Positions 8,401 through 15,585 of a DNA stretch of 15,953 nt are shown here, in pieces. The DNA lies in NCBI GenBank assembly GCA_018500005.2, contig JAHBAP020000458.1, positions 1 to 15,953 of the forward strand, in the 5' to 3' direction. This DNA is from Mycobacterium sp. (GTDB lineage: Bacteria; Actinomycetota; Actinomycetes; Mycobacteriales; Mycobacteriaceae). The notes under the pieces were generated by a model. That model worked only from the letters and a program-made list of their open reading frames with translations. It was not told the DNA's origin and did not search any database. Each line of letters opens with the position of its first letter. Position 1 is the first letter of the stretch. The translations under genes were made by a program, and so were the position numbers.

Positions 8401-11400
8401 ACTGCCGCGGTGGCAGAGTTCCTCGGCGACACCCAACTGTGGGCCGTCGTCGATCAGACGGTGGCCTCGCTGTTCACCACGATCCTCGGCGACGTCGAGG
8501 TTCAGGATGCGCTGGCCACCCAGATCTCCAACATGGTGGCCGCCAAGATCCCCGAGCCCTTGGGCTCGGTGGTCGGTGACGCGGTTGGAGCCGCGGTGGT
8601 GTCCCTGGTGACCAACCCGATCATCAGCAACGAAGTGATCGCATTGGTGGATACCGTCTTCAGCGATTTCTGGGGATACCCGGGAGTGGTGACCGCGTTC
8701 TCCGAGGCGGCCGGCACGCTGGCCGTCGCCGCGTTGGAGGGTGATCTGGACACGGTGGCGCCGGAGGTGCAGGCCGCCCTTCGGGCCAACCCCGCCGTCG
8801 ACACTGCGACGCAAGTCGCCGTCGGCGATGCAGTGACGCAGTTGTTGAGCGACACCGCGGTCTGGACGACGGTGGACGCGACGCTCTCGGCCCTGGTGTC
8901 CGGGTTGCTCAACGATCCGGTGGTCGAGGATGCGTTGTTCCAGACGGTGTCCTCCACGGTGGAACTGCTCGTTGGCGGTCCGCTGGGTGCCGAGGTCGGT
9001 CCCCAGGTCGCCGCCGCGGTGGTATCGCTGGTGACCAACCCGGTCGTCGAAAGCGCGCTGCACGGTGTCGTCGACACCCTGTTCTCCGACTTCTTCAACA
9101 CCTACGGGGTGATTCCGGCCATCGCCGGTGCGGCCAGCGAACTGGCTTTGGTGGTGGTGACCGGAGGTGACCTCACCGAGGCGATAGCGGCGGCCCAGGC
9201 CGAGCTGAAGGCCAGCCCTGCCATCGAGAACGGGGTGGACAACTCGGTCACCGCCGCGGTGGCCGAACTTCTCAGCGATACTGCCCTGTGGGCGGCGGTG
9301 GACCAGACGGTGTCCGGACTGGTCGTCACCCTGCTCGGCGACCCGTTGGTTCAGCAGGCACTCGACCAGCAGGTGTCGGCGATGGTGGCGGCGAAGATCC
9401 CCGGCCCGCTGGGTGTGGTGGTCGGTGACGCCGTCGGCGCCGCGGTGGTCTCCCTGGCGACCAACCCCATCGTCCAGTCCGCTCTGGGAGCGGTTGTCGA
9501 CACCCTGTTCACCGACTTCTGGGGTTCCCCGGGCGTGGTGACCGCGTTCTCCGAGGCGGCCGGCACGCTGGCTGTTGCGGCGTTGGTGGGTGACCTGGAC
9601 ACGGTGGCACCGGAGGTGCAGGCGGCGCTGCGGGCCAACCCCGACGTCGACGCGGCGGTGGAGGTGTCCGTCGGCGCCGCGGTGACGGAACTTCTGAGCA
9701 ACCAAGCTTTGTGGCAGACGGTGGACGCGACCCTGACCGCGTTGGTCGCAGGCCTGGTCAGCGACCCGCAGGTCGAGGATGCGATCTACCAAACGGTGTC
9801 CTCCACGGTCGCTCTGCTCGTCGGCGAACCGCTGGGTTCGGTGGTCGGCCCCCAGGTAGCCACCGCGGTGGTGTCGCTGGTGACCAACCCGGTCGTCGGC
9901 CAGGCCCTGCACGACGTGGTCGACACGCTGGTCTCTGACTTCTTCGGCGCCCCGGGCGTCGTCGACGCGTTCGCCAGTGCGGCCGGCCAATTCGCCGAGA
10001 TTCTGGTGACCGGCGGCACGCTGGCGGAGGCGGAGCAGGCGGCCCGGGACGAGTTGAAGGCAAGCCCCGCAGTCGAGAATGGGGTGGACGTCTCGGTGAC
10101 CGCGGCGGTGGCCGAACTGCTCGGCGACACCGAGTTGTGGGCGGTCGTCGATCAGACGGTGTCCTCGCTGGCGGTCACGCTGCTCGGTGACCAGGCTGTT
10201 CAGGATGCCCTGGCCGCTCAGGTCGCAGCGATGGTGGAAGCCAAGATCCAGGGTCCACTGGGGCCCGTCGTCGGTGAGGCGGTAGGGGCAGCAGTGGTGT
10301 CCCTGGTGACCAACCCCGCCATCCAGTCCGGAATCGGCGCCGTCGTCGACACCTTGTTCACCGACTTCTGGGGCACCCCCGGCGTGGTCACCGCATTCTC
10401 CGAGGCGGCCGGCACGCTGGCGATGGCGGCGTTGGTGGGCGACCTGAGCACGGTGGCACCGGAGGTGCGCGCTTCGCTGCAGGCCAACCCCGATGTCCAA
10501 GCCGGAGTGGATGGCTCGGTCACCGCGGCTGTCGCCGAGTTGCTCGGTGACACCGATCTGTGGACCGCAGTGGACACGACGCTGTCTGCGCTGGTGTCCG
10601 GCTTGCTGCACAACCCGGACATCGAGGATGCGCTGTATCAGACGGTGTCCTCGACGGTCGCACTACTCGTCGGCGGCCCGTTGGGCCCGGTCGTCGGCGA
10701 CCAGGTAGCCACCGCGGTGGTGTCCCTGGTCACCAACCCGGCCATCGAGACCGGACTGCACAACTTCGTCGACACCCTGTTCAGCGACTTCCTCGGCGCC
10801 CCGGGTGTGATCGACGCGATCGCGGGCACTGCCGGCGGGCTGGCTTTGGTGGCGTTCACCGGCGGTGACGTCGCGGCCGCCCTGAAGGAGGCCGAGCAGG
10901 CGTTGCGGACCAACCCCGACATCGACGCCGGGGTGGACATCGCGGTCACTGCCGGGGTCAGCCAGTTGCTCAGTGACACCGCCGTGTGGTCCGCGCTGGA
11001 CTCGACAATCTCGGCGCTGGTGGCCGGACTGGCCACCGACCCGGAAATCGATGCGGCGCTGTATCAGACGGTCTCCGCGACGGTGAGCTCTCTGATCGGC
11101 GGCGAGCTGGGTGCGGCAGTGGGTCCGCAGGTCGCGAACGCGGTGGTCGCCCTGGTGACTGACCCCGCAATCGCGGGCGGACTGCATGCGTTCGTCGATA
11201 CCTTGTTCAGCGACTTCTTCGGTGCCCCCGGTGTGATCACCGCGCTGTCCGAGGCGGCCGGCACGCTCGCCAGCGCGGCCGTCTACGGCAATCTCGACAC
11301 GGTGCTGCCCGAGGTCGAGACGGCGGTGCGGACCAACCCCGACATCGATGCGGCGGTGGGCTCGGCTGTGAGCGCGGGCGTGAGCGAGCTGCTCGGTGAC

Positions 11401-13422
11401 ACCGCCGTGTGGACCTCGCTGGACTCGATCTTCTCGTCTCTGGTCGGCGGGCTGATCGCTGACCCGGTGGTGCAGCAGGCACTGAATGCGGAGATCTCCG
11501 CGACGGTGGCCTCCCTGGTCGGTGGCGAACTGGGAGCGGTGGTGGGTCCGCAGGTCGCGGACGCGGTGGTATCACTCATCACCGACCCGGCTATCGACGG
11601 CGCACTGCATTCGTTGGTCGACACTCTGTTCTACGACTTCTTCAGTGCCCCCGGAGTGATCACCACGATTTCCGACGCGGCGGGCACGATCGCCACCGCA
11701 ATCGTCTACGGGAATGCGGACACGGTGGTGCCGGAGGTCATCGAGTCGGTCCGGACCAGCCCCGATATCGACGCGGGGGTGTACGGGTCCGTCAGCACCG
11801 CGTTCACGGCGTTCTTCTCCGATGCCGCGGTGGGTCAAGCCGTGGACAGCACGGTCACGACCTTGGTCACCAACCTGCTGGGCGACTCCGTGGTGCAGGA
11901 CTCCGCAGGGGCGGCGGTCGCCGCGCTGGTGACCGGATTCATCGGCGATTCCCCGATCGCGGCGCCGGTCGGCCAGGCGGTCGGCGTGGCCGTGGAGCAG
12001 TTCCTGGCCACGCCCGGGGTCGCTGCGGCGCTCGGCGCGATCGCAGGGTCGGTGATGCCCGACTTCCTGGGCCAGCCCGGTATTGCCGTCGCGTTGGGCG
12101 ATGCCCTGGGCGACCTCGCGGTGGCGCTGGTACGCGGTGACGATCTGACGGAGGCGACGCAGATCGCGGTGGACGACCTGAAGTCCAACCCGGAGGTGTT
12201 GGCGGCGGTGGAGGCCACCATCGCCGACGCGCTGAACCAGGTCGACACCACGATCCTGAGCGACCCCACCATTCAGCAGTCGCTGGGAGACATCACGACG
12301 GAGCTCATCGCCACTCTGGCGGACGACGCGGCGATCCAGGCGTACGTGGCCGAGCAGTACGGTGCCGCGGTGGCCGGCCTGCTGACCAATCAGGCGGTGG
12401 TCGACGAGATCTCCACTCAACTCGGATTGGCGGTCACCGAACTGCTGGCTTATCCCGGGGTCAGCACCGCGATCACCGATTCGCTCAACCTGTTCGCCGA
12501 CGAGTATCTGACCGGAACGAACGAGTTCGTGGCACTGGGCGACGCGCTCGCGTACCTGCAGGCCGATCCGGCGTTCGTGGCCGGGGTGAACGCGGTGATC
12601 CCGAACACCGTGAACACGATCCTGGCTGACCCGGCGGTGTTGGATGCGGTCGGCCTACTGGCCAAGGAGGAAGCCATTGCCGCGCTGGCGTCCTTCGGGA
12701 TCAAGAACAAGTTCCTCGGCAAGATCGCCGGCCAGGTCGCCGAGGGGACGGCGCTGTCGTTCCTGACCAGGCCGGTCGGGCTCGGCGTGATCGACGACCT
12801 GGTGGTCAACCTGGTGCTCGGTATGCCGTTGAGCGAGGTGGAAAGCTACCTCGGTCACGAGGTGGTCTACTCGGCGAAGGTCCGCTGGGCGGTCGGGTTC
12901 TCCGTCGGCGCGGGGATCGGTTCGCTCTTCGGCGACAACATCGTCGGCCGTCTCATCGGGGTGGCGGCAGGGGTTCCGGTCGTGGTCACTCTTGGGGTCA
13001 CGACCGCCATCGAGCGCTTCTACGAGTGGCTGTCCTCGGGTTGGGCGGTGTCCCCGGACTACAGCCCGGGAGGGGCGGCGGCCCTGCCGAACGGGAGCCA
13101 CTACTTCCAGCCGGTCCCGGCGGCGACGGACCTGTACGTGATGAATGCTGTCCTGCTGGATCGCCAAAACGCTCAGGCCGCCGCCGATGCTGTTGCCGGT
13201 GATGGCCGGTTCACCCTGACCGGACTGACGGTGACCGAACCCGAGGGTGATCAGCCGGGCTCGCTGGACATCACGCTGAGCGTCGGTGCCGCCGACCAGC
13301 AGGAGGGCGAAAACCCGTTGGCCCTCGTCGCGGTCAGCTTCCCGCTGGATCGGCTCGTCTCGCCGGTCGAGGCGCCGACGTACGCTCGCGCCGACGCCGC
13401 CACCGTCGAGCGGGTTTCCTAA
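5257..13422 (+). CDS. Giant secreted helical repeat protein, paralog 2 (2721 aa)
   Basis: Family not recognised. ATG 5257 is chosen for its ribosome binding site and because it puts a signal peptide at residues 1-49. Residues about 55-120 are Ser/Arg/Gly-rich low complexity. Residues about 120-285 are an Ala/Pro/Val/Glu linker. A region holding four cysteines follows (C289, C294, C326, C331), the only ones seen outside the signal peptide. Residues about 335-650 are divergent helical motifs. A shortened repeat starts near 651, ten units of 141-142 residues cover 771-2184, a divergent 144-residue unit covers 2185-2328, and the conserved C-terminal region covers 2329-2721. That last region contains a Gly-rich hydrophobic stretch (about 2546-2581), an IERFYEWLSSGW motif, and a terminal part that looks beta-rich. 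The protein is probably exported by Sec and retained in or on the envelope. No catalytic motif was found. Its role is unknown; a scaffold, adhesin or envelope-spanning role would all be guesses. Confidence 0.92.
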   Translation: MCAENFGRSDKNPAQMPPRSIHSVGRVGALAVALGIGGALLGFTPVAAADNGDPAGPGQDSGRSSDSTHRRGGSPTASNTGASNIPESTAEAPATNSRSGRSGRSGRGSGDAESDRAVEPTQARNTNVPAPAVTRAPAAAVDPAPAIESDIAPAVVEEAAAVAVEPTMGDFSPVSGDGSAAGGAMVAPAEIAPIAEAAPVMTASEADVLSEGDADPAALLGEDGSGEPGAEPLAWAALAVTRREDLAGATPEVAAAAEVSTGEPVEPLAAAAGDLQAGTFNIPAVPSGCGTAVCTTLVTARPTLIKDIANAVVTAYGDAAGQAGGCGGSTCPASPANYIGAYTFNVIYALMGASFTGTPLPNTTVGSTVQALFSQPQILTFVSETVVAGNKFLSKLPQDVALTVGNAVGTFALNSLGNTTVANAFVPFLRALNIPTGTIQAGIFASAASSNVFAAILKSGNRQISPTGMQSALVTMLTTPGVQTQMAAAVTAAFNVLLGLNTQPSWVGEPTVSPTALADYVGQLGANALLPEDNPNNPALAATIGSAVQALFGNIGGTVATQAGAAFQAFLNAPGQNVPNILSTAIVNGFVAVLQKGAEQPIVPPFPNQPPLLPSLGPAAGYAVTGFVNAVLSTPSVTQGLGQFITQVVPGILDNQGIQDEIDTTVSALVATLVGGDLGDVVGPQIGAAVVTLLTDPTVSTALTTFVNTAVGTFLGSSGVVTQLANAAGTLATAQLEGTLADVKPQVEAALRASTDIQNGVNVGVTAATAGLLGNTALWADVDSTLSALVGTLLGDVEVQEALAKDVAAMVEKKYPGPVGEFLGAQLGAVAVSLATNPVVEAGLHGVVDTLFVDFWSSPGVVTAFSEAAGELAAAAVAGDLETVAPVVAASLQANPDVQTGVEVSLGAAMTEFLGDTALWAAVDQTLSAAVISLTTDPVVLAGLDNAVQGAVELLLGEPLGSVVGPQVGAAVVSLVSNPVVSSALLGVVDTLFSDFFSAPGVVDAFSAAASQWGLVLLTTLSLSSATKAAQDELKASPAIANGVDVSVTAAVAEFLGDTQLWAVVDQTVASLFTTILGDVEVQDALATQISNMVAAKIPEPLGSVVGDAVGAAVVSLVTNPIISNEVIALVDTVFSDFWGYPGVVTAFSEAAGTLAVAALEGDLDTVAPEVQAALRANPAVDTATQVAVGDAVTQLLSDTAVWTTVDATLSALVSGLLNDPVVEDALFQTVSSTVELLVGGPLGAEVGPQVAAAVVSLVTNPVVESALHGVVDTLFSDFFNTYGVIPAIAGAASELALVVVTGGDLTEAIAAAQAELKASPAIENGVDNSVTAAVAELLSDTALWAAVDQTVSGLVVTLLGDPLVQQALDQQVSAMVAAKIPGPLGVVVGDAVGAAVVSLATNPIVQSALGAVVDTLFTDFWGSPGVVTAFSEAAGTLAVAALVGDLDTVAPEVQAALRANPDVDAAVEVSVGAAVTELLSNQALWQTVDATLTALVAGLVSDPQVEDAIYQTVSSTVALLVGEPLGSVVGPQVATAVVSLVTNPVVGQALHDVVDTLVSDFFGAPGVVDAFASAAGQFAEILVTGGTLAEAEQAARDELKASPAVENGVDVSVTAAVAELLGDTELWAVVDQTVSSLAVTLLGDQAVQDALAAQVAAMVEAKIQGPLGPVVGEAVGAAVVSLVTNPAIQSGIGAVVDTLFTDFWGTPGVVTAFSEAAGTLAMAALVGDLSTVAPEVRASLQANPDVQAGVDGSVTAAVAELLGDTDLWTAVDTTLSALVSGLLHNPDIEDALYQTVSSTVALLVGGPLGPVVGDQVATAVVSLVTNPAIETGLHNFVDTLFSDFLGAPGVIDAIAGTAGGLALVAFTGGDVAAALKEAEQALRTNPDIDAGVDIAVTAGVSQLLSDTAVWSALDSTISALVAGLATDPEIDAALYQTVSATVSSLIGGELGAAVGPQVANAVVALVTDPAIAGGLHAFVDTLFSDFFGAPGVITALSEAAGTLASAAVYGNLDTVLPEVETAVRTNPDIDAAVGSAVSAGVSELLGDTAVWTSLDSIFSSLVGGLIADPVVQQALNAEISATVASLVGGELGAVVGPQVADAVVSLITDPAIDGALHSLVDTLFYDFFSAPGVITTISDAAGTIATAIVYGNADTVVPEVIESVRTSPDIDAGVYGSVSTAFTAFFSDAAVGQAVDSTVTTLVTNLLGDSVVQDSAGAAVAALVTGFIGDSPIAAPVGQAVGVAVEQFLATPGVAAALGAIAGSVMPDFLGQPGIAVALGDALGDLAVALVRGDDLTEATQIAVDDLKSNPEVLAAVEATIADALNQVDTTILSDPTIQQSLGDITTELIATLADDAAIQAYVAEQYGAAVAGLLTNQAVVDEISTQLGLAVTELLAYPGVSTAITDSLNLFADEYLTGTNEFVALGDALAYLQADPAFVAGVNAVIPNTVNTILADPAVLDAVGLLAKEEAIAALASFGIKNKFLGKIAGQVAEGTALSFLTRPVGLGVIDDLVVNLVLGMPLSEVESYLGHEVVYSAKVRWAVGFSVGAGIGSLFGDNIVGRLIGVAAGVPVVVTLGVTTAIERFYEWLSSGWAVSPDYSPGGAAALPNGSHYFQPVPAATDLYVMNAVLLDRQNAQAAADAVAGDGRFTLTGLTVTEPEGDQPGSLDITLSVGAADQQEGENPLALVAVSFPLDRLVSPVEAPTYARADAATVERVS
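7207..12240 (+). repeat. Coding array of twelve repeat units in paralog 2
   Basis: A shortened unit (7207-7566) lacks about 20 residues between the SALVATL and GDLG segments. Full units start at 7567, 7990, 8416, 8839, 9265, 9688, 10114, 10537, 10963 and 11386, and a divergent unit covers 11809-12240. The full-unit lengths are 423, 426, 423, 426, 423, 426, 423, 426, 423 and 423 bp. The 141-residue type mostly has DFW and a GDL..VAPEV segment. The 142-residue type mostly has DFF or DFL and a TGGDL.EA..A segment. The last two full units share the YGN[LA]DTV variant with the last full units of paralog 1. Confidence 0.92.
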
Positions 13423-13430
13423 GCCGGAAC

Positions 13431-13476
13431 CGCGAAGTCCCGGGTCGCCGAACACTCGGCGTCCCGGGACTTCGCG
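13431..13476. terminator. Long hairpin between paralog 2 and tRNA-Arg, probably bidirectional
   Basis: CGCGAAGTCCCGGG (13431-13444) pairs perfectly with CCCGGGACTTCGCG (13463-13476). Past a T-T mismatch, CGCCGA (13446-13451) pairs with TCGGCG (13456-13461) around an ACAC loop, giving 20 base pairs. It starts eight bases after the TAA of the giant gene and ends two bases before the encoded CCA end of the tRNA on the other strand. It can therefore serve both converging transcripts. No T run follows on either side. Confidence 0.8.
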
Positions 13477-13478
13477 TC

Positions 13479-13554
13479 TGGTGCCCCCGGCATGATTCGA
13501 ACATGCGACACCGGCTTTAGGAGAGCCGTGCTCTATCCCCTGAGCTACGAGGGC
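13479..13554 (-). tRNA. tRNA-Arg, anticodon CCU
   Basis: Read on the minus strand, the acceptor arm GCCCTCG pairs with CGGGGGC (one T-G wobble). The D arm is GCTC/GAGC, the anticodon arm CGGCT/AGCCG with loop CTCCTAA, and the T arm GCATG/CATGC with loop TTCGAAT. The anticodon CCT decodes AGG, a rare arginine codon in GC-rich mycobacteria. The discriminator is A and the 3' CCA is encoded (13479-13481). All stems pair without mismatch. It lies 41 bp downstream of the oxidoreductase gene in the same orientation. Confidence 0.97.
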
Positions 13555-13595
13555 GGACAGGCTGGCAGCTTACCGCCTGACAGTCCGGGGTCGGT

Positions 13596-14411
13596 TCAGC
13601 GCAGTGCCGCGATGGCTTCGGCGAAGTACCGACCGTGGTAGTCCTGAACGGTGAAATAGGTCAGCCCATAGGTTTCGCGCCGCGCGATCAGGGTATCGGC
13701 GATCTGCCGCGGTGATCCGCGCAGAACGCTCGGCATCGCGAGCAGTTCCGCCTCGGAGCGACCCGGGGCGTAAGCCCGGGTGAGGGTGAGATCGGGAATC
13801 CCGGATGAGTCGGTGGGAACCGCCGTGATCGCCAGATTCAACTCCAACCCCTCGAAACGGTCCCCGGCAGCCTTGCGCACGAACGCAATTCGCTCCGCGA
13901 GTGGATCGGCCGCGGGTGACGGGCCGGCACTGAAACCAATGATGTCGGCCTGCTGTGCGGCCAGGGTCAGTACCCGGTCACCGTTGCCGGCGATCAGCAG
14001 TGGGACGTTCGGTGCGACGGTCTTCAGGTGGTCGACCGTGTCGCTCAGATGCGAAACGCGTTGAGCCGGGCTGGGGTACGGGATCCCGGCCGCCTCGAAC
14101 TCCTCACGCACGTAACCCGTTCCGAGTCCGAGTTCCAGCCGACCGTCGCACAAGAGATCGGTGTCGACGACATCGCGGGCGAGAAGTGCGGGACGGTAGA
14201 ACGCGGCATTGAGTACGTAAGTGCCGACCCGGATTCCGGGGGCGGCATCGGCGGCGGCCATCATCGCCGGAAACGGTGCGGGGGCACCCAGATGATCGGG
14301 AAGGTGTACGACGTCATAACCCAGGTCCGCGAACTCGCGGACCCTCTCGCGCAGCCGCTTCCCGGACTTGATCGAGCGCAATCCGATCCCGAACCGGAAC
14401 TGCCTGGCCAC
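13596..14411 (-). CDS. LLM-class F420-dependent oxidoreductase (short form)
   Basis: Luciferase-like monooxygenase family protein of 271 residues, expected to be cytoplasmic, to fold as a TIM barrel and to use reduced F420 or flavin; the substrate is unknown. It resembles the MSMEG_2516-type subfamily. FRFGIGLRS (residues 5-13) is the first strand, GYDVVHLPDHLG (31-42) the second, RVGTYVLNAAF (61-71) the third, then DGRLELGLGTGYVREEF (89-105) and AGNGDRVLTLAAQQADIIGF (141-160). Between HLKTVAPN and VPLLIAGNG the roughly 20-residue loop I expect in relatives is missing, making the protein somewhat short. The GTG start is chosen because the barrel begins just after it and a -10 element sits at leaderless spacing; no Shine-Dalgarno sequence is visible. 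It is divergent from the ligase gene, 82 bp apart. The frame stays open upstream, but the extra residues look non-coding. Confidence 0.87.
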   Translation of the reverse strand: MARQFRFGIGLRSIKSGKRLRERVREFADLGYDVVHLPDHLGAPAPFPAMMAAADAAPGIRVGTYVLNAAFYRPALLARDVVDTDLLCDGRLELGLGTGYVREEFEAAGIPYPSPAQRVSHLSDTVDHLKTVAPNVPLLIAGNGDRVLTLAAQQADIIGFSAGPSPAADPLAERIAFVRKAAGDRFEGLELNLAITAVPTDSSGIPDLTLTRAYAPGRSEAELLAMPSVLRGSPRQIADTLIARRETYGLTYFTVQDYHGRYFAEAIAALR

Positions 14412-14417
14412 CGCGTC

Positions 14418-14423
14418 ATGGTA
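14418..14423 (-). promoter_or_regulatory. Candidate -10 element for leaderless oxidoreductase transcript
   Basis: On the minus strand TACCAT fits the mycobacterial TANNNT -10 consensus. It is followed by six bases (GACGCG) and then the GTG start, which places the likely transcription start on the first base of the start codon. This spacing is typical of leaderless mycobacterial genes and explains the missing ribosome binding site. Confidence 0.5.
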
Positions 14424-14480
14424 TCGGGGCGCCCCAGGTTTGGCGGCGATCGGATTCGGGCATTCCCAGGCATCACCGGA

Positions 14481-14487
14481 GAAGGAG
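14481..14487 (+). promoter_or_regulatory. Ribosome binding site deciding the ligase start
   Basis: GAAGGAG lies six bases before ATG 14494. The conserved GVEEEF motif begins six residues after that ATG, so this start is preferred over in-frame starts further upstream, which would run into the divergent oxidoreductase gene. Confidence 0.75.
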
Positions 14488-14493
14488 CTGACC

Positions 14494-15585
14494 ATGAGCG
14501 GCCCCAGCTTCGGCGTGGAAGAAGAATTCCTCTTGGTTGATCCGATCACCGGACGTCCCGTTCCACGTGCCTGCGAGACGGCTCGGCGCGCCGCGATGCG
14601 TGGCGCGGAACTGCAACTGGAATTCACCACCGCCCAGGTGGAGACGGCGACCGGCAAGGCCGACACCAGTCTTCAACTGCGTCAGGACATTTCGAAGCTG
14701 CGTGCATGCGCGGCCGAGTCGGCGCGACGGGCCGGTGCGATCCTGCTTGCGGTGGCACTCCCGCCGGCACTGGACGAGCCGATCGCTTTGACCGACTCCC
14801 CGCGCTACCGTCGGATGGGCGAGCATCTGGGGGCGCTGTGTGCCGACCGGGGAAACTGCGGGTGCCACGTTCACGTCGAGGTCCCCAGCCGGGATGCCGC
14901 GATCGCGGTGAGTAATTGGCTGCGCCCGTGGCTGCCGGTCATGCTCGCGTTGACGGCCAACTCGGCGATCTACCGCGACGTCGACACCCGGTACGCCAGT
15001 TGGCGTCACATGCTGTGGAGTCGCTGGCCCAGTGCCGGTCCGCCGCCGTATTTCGACTCTGTCGCAGACTACGACCGGACGGTGGCGATGCTGTTCGACA
15101 GCGGGGCGATCCTCGACGAGGCGATGATCTATTGGTACGTCCGGCCGTCGGTGCGATTCCCGACCGTCGAGATTCGTGTCGCCGACGTTCCGGCCACCGC
15201 CGCCGAAACCGTCTTGTACGCAACGCTCGTCCGCGCGGCGGTGGTGACAGCTTTGGCTTCCTACGAACGCGGTGAGCCGGCGCCGAACGTTCCGGACCAT
15301 GTAATTGCTGCGGCCTGCTGGAAAGCGGCGCACGATGGGCTGGGCGGGGAGTTGATCGACGTTCTGGAATCCGCGCGATCGCAGCCCGCCACCCGCATCC
15401 TCAAGCAATGGTTGCGGGTACTGGGTCCCGCCCTGGAGGCGACCGATGACATCGGCTGGGTGTGCCCGGAATTACGACGGGTGCTGCTCGAAGGCAACGG
15501 TGCTGCCCGTCAGGAGCAGGTGTGGGGCAGACGCAACAACGTCATGGACGTGATCACCGACGCCGCGGCCGCGACGATCAGATGA
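14494..15585 (+). CDS. YbdK/GCS2-family carboxylate-amine ligase (glutamate-cysteine ligase 2 type)
   Basis: A 363-residue member of the GCS2 family, whose members form an amide bond between an amino acid carboxylate and an amine using ATP, with weak glutamate-cysteine ligase activity reported for E. coli YbdK. Mycobacteria use mycothiol, so the physiological substrate is unclear. The N-terminal [10 protein letters not shown] (residues 7-16) and [10 protein letters not shown] (42-51) carry the acidic metal and ATP ligands. GCHVHVEVP (123-131) is the conserved His motif. [16 protein letters not shown] (156-171) with [10 protein letters not shown] (174-183), and [17 protein letters not shown] (217-233), are family signatures. 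All key motifs are intact and the length is normal (M. tuberculosis Rv0433 is about 376 aa from memory). It is convergent with rskA, the two ends overlapping by 8 bp. Confidence 0.92.
   Translation: MSGPSFGVEEEFLLVDPITGRPVPRACETARRAAMRGAELQLEFTTAQVETATGKADTSLQLRQDISKLRACAAESARRAGAILLAVALPPALDEPIALTDSPRYRRMGEHLGALCADRGNCGCHVHVEVPSRDAAIAVSNWLRPWLPVMLALTANSAIYRDVDTRYASWRHMLWSRWPSAGPPPYFDSVADYDRTVAMLFDSGAILDEAMIYWYVRPSVRFPTVEIRVADVPATAAETVLYATLVRAAVVTALASYERGEPAPNVPDHVIAAACWKAAHDGLGGELIDVLESARSQPATRILKQWLRVLGPALEATDDIGWVCPELRRVLLEGNGAARQEQVWGRRNNVMDVITDAAAATIR

Noticed and set aside
7567..12240. CRISPR-like or non-coding satellite array
   Set aside because: The periodicity is 423-426 bp, stays in frame throughout and is better conserved as protein than as DNA, so it is a coding repeat.
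1..13422. PE, PPE or PE_PGRS membership of the giant proteins
   Set aside because: No PE or PPE N-terminal motif is present, there is a Sec-type signal peptide instead, and the repeats are 141-residue helical units, not Gly-Gly-Ala pentapeptide-like runs.
14453..14459. Minus-strand CCGAATC resembling a SigK -10 element
   Set aside because: No CCATCC-like -35 lies at the required distance, and the TACCAT element fits the gene start far better.
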